A DNA stretch of 64,000 nucleotides. Origin: Mesorhizobium sp. M4B.F.Ca.ET.058.02.1.1 (GTDB lineage Bacteria; Pseudomonadota; Alphaproteobacteria; Rhizobiales; Rhizobiaceae). The position numbers were made by a program, and so were the translations under genes. The notes beneath the pieces are model-generated. The model was not told the DNA's origin, made no database searches, and worked only from the letters and a program-made list of their open reading frames with translations. Every line of letters begins with the position of its first letter. Positions within the stretch are counted from its first letter, which is position 1. Of this stretch, positions 63,067 through 64,000 are shown in pieces. The stretch lies in NCBI RefSeq assembly GCF_003952505.1, contig NZ_CP034450.1:3534001-3598000 (forward strand), given 5' to 3'.

Positions 63067-64000
63067 TTAGTTAGCCGGCGGAATGTATAGGCCGTCTTCA
63101 CCGTGGTGTAGAACTCCATGGCGTAGCGGCCCTGCTCGCGCGGTCCGTAGCTCGAGCCCTTGCGGCCGCCGAACGGCACATGGAAGTCGACGCCGGCGGT
63201 CGGCAGGTTGACCATGACCATGCCGGCTTCAGAATTGCGCTTGAAATGCGTCGCGTGCTTCAGGCTGGTGGTGCAGATTCCGGAGGTCAGGCCGAACGGC
63301 GTGTCGTTGGCGACAGCGAGGGCCTCGTCATAATCCTTGACCCGGATGACGTTGGCGACCGGGCCGAAGATCTCCTCCCGCGAGATGCGCATGGCATTGC
63401 TGGCGCCGACAAACAGCGCCGGCTGAAGGTAGAAGCCCGGCGTCTCGCGACCCAGCCGCTCGCCGCCGAAGGCAAGCTCGCGCCTTCCTGGCGGCCGATG
63501 GCGATGTAGTCCTCGTCCTGCTTCAACTGTGTGGCGTCGACGACCGGACCGATCTGGGTCTTGGCGTCGAGCGCATCGCCGACGACGAGCTTCTCCATGC
63601 GCTCCTTCAGCGCCTCGACGAAGCGGTCATGGATGCCATCGGTCACCACCAGGCGCGAGGACGCCGTGCAGCGCTGGCCGGTGGAGAAATAGGCGCCGTT
63701 GAGGGCGCAATCGACGGCGACCGCCAGATCGGCGTCATCGAGCACGACGAGCGGGTTCTTGCCGCCCATTTCGAGCTGGAACTTGCGCATGTGCTCGACG
63801 CTGGCGGCGGCGACGCGTTTTCCCGTGCCGACCGAGCCGGTGAAGGAGATGGCGTTGACGTCCGGGCTGTCGAGCATGGCCTGGCCGACCACCGAGCCTT
63901 TGCCCATGACCAGGTTGAGCACGCCCTTGGGCAGGCCGGCGCGGTGCAGGATGTCGACGATGGTCCAGGCGCTCTCCGGCACCAGCTCGGCCGGCTTGAA
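63067..64000 (-). CDS. Aldehyde dehydrogenase (ketoglutarate-semialdehyde DH type), partial, two frameshifts
   Basis: C-terminal two thirds of an ALDH; the N-terminus lies beyond the right edge. Catalytic Glu in FQLEMGGKNPLVVLDDADLA, nucleophile Cys in YFSTGQRCTASSRLVV, and EIFGPVANVIRVKDYDEAL are clear. Frame is lost near 63480 (one A seems missing where EGAKLAFGGERL would read) and again at the end near 63080, where one T would give VKTAYTFPPAN and a stop at 63067-63069. The C-terminal EFYTTVKTAY resembles alpha-ketoglutarate semialdehyde dehydrogenases of sugar-acid pathways; exact substrate uncertain. Confidence 0.85.

Noticed and set aside
62397..63392. A real fusion of aldehyde dehydrogenase and DUF1349
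   Set aside because: The joining sequence is not conserved-looking and one added T gives a normal dehydrogenase end and stop, so the fusion is most likely a frameshift artefact.

Overview
The window looks like a chromosomal segment of a GC-rich alphaproteobacterium of the Rhizobiales, most likely Mesorhizobium or a close relative. The reasons are the ActS/ActR (RegB/RegA-type) redox pair, the gene order exoL-exoA-exoM-exoO-exoN-exoP known from Sinorhizobium succinoglycan loci, and several families of short palindromic intergenic repeats of the rhizobial type. The species call is inference from gene content only.

Left part (1-6.4 kb, minus strand): 5' end of nhaA, actR, actS, an ATP-dependent helicase gene hrpB with one frameshift, and an EamA transporter. 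A PIG-L-type deacetylase starts divergently. From 7.3 to 19.3 kb runs one long plus-strand block: a polyol-type ABC importer (binding protein, two permeases, small membrane protein, two ATPases, same parts list as the rhizobial GlpSTPQUV glycerol importer) followed by a complete PEP-dependent dihydroxyacetone kinase system (DhaK-DhaL fusion, DhaL, DhaM, HPr, EI, a putative HTH regulator and a second, separate DhaK). The simplest reading is that a triose or polyol is imported and phosphorylated through a dedicated phosphorelay.

From 19.4 to 23.4 kb lies a small RiPP-like locus: nucleotidyltransferase and formyltransferase-like genes on the plus strand converge on an HprK-like kinase, a lasso-B2-type protease, a PqqD-like protein and a tiny GTG-start precursor-like ORF on the minus strand. 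From 23.5 to 29.2 kb come a small membrane peptide, a truncated DUF2259 gene, prpE, an acyltransferase stub, a metallophosphoesterase and a divergent NmrA/LysR pair.

From 29.3 to 59 kb is an exopolysaccharide region: exoP, exoN, exoO, exoM, exoA, exoL, a pyruvyltransferase, a Wzx flippase, two GT4 enzymes, ugd, exoK, an ExoU/ExoO-like GT2, exoX, exoY, exoF, exoZ and exoQ. Embedded in it (46.3-53.5 kb) is a lasso-peptide cluster: nucleotidyltransferase, precursor, PqqD-like B1, B2 protease, asparagine-synthase-like cyclase, HprK-like kinase and ABC exporter. The precursor fits the lasso leader consensus and ends in Ser, the residue phosphorylated by kinases of this type in known systems. The cyclase gene, however, is scrambled: its C-terminal part is inverted and displaced, an internal stretch is missing, and its N-terminal domain has two compensating frameshifts. 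The right end (59.5-64 kb) has a TIR-like gene, a GT4 gene, a frameshifted GT10 gene, a DUF1349 gene and an aldehyde dehydrogenase cut by the window edge.

Single-base frameshifts recur across the window, mostly next to short homopolymers, so several apparently broken genes may be sequencing errors. The lasso cyclase rearrangement cannot be explained that way.
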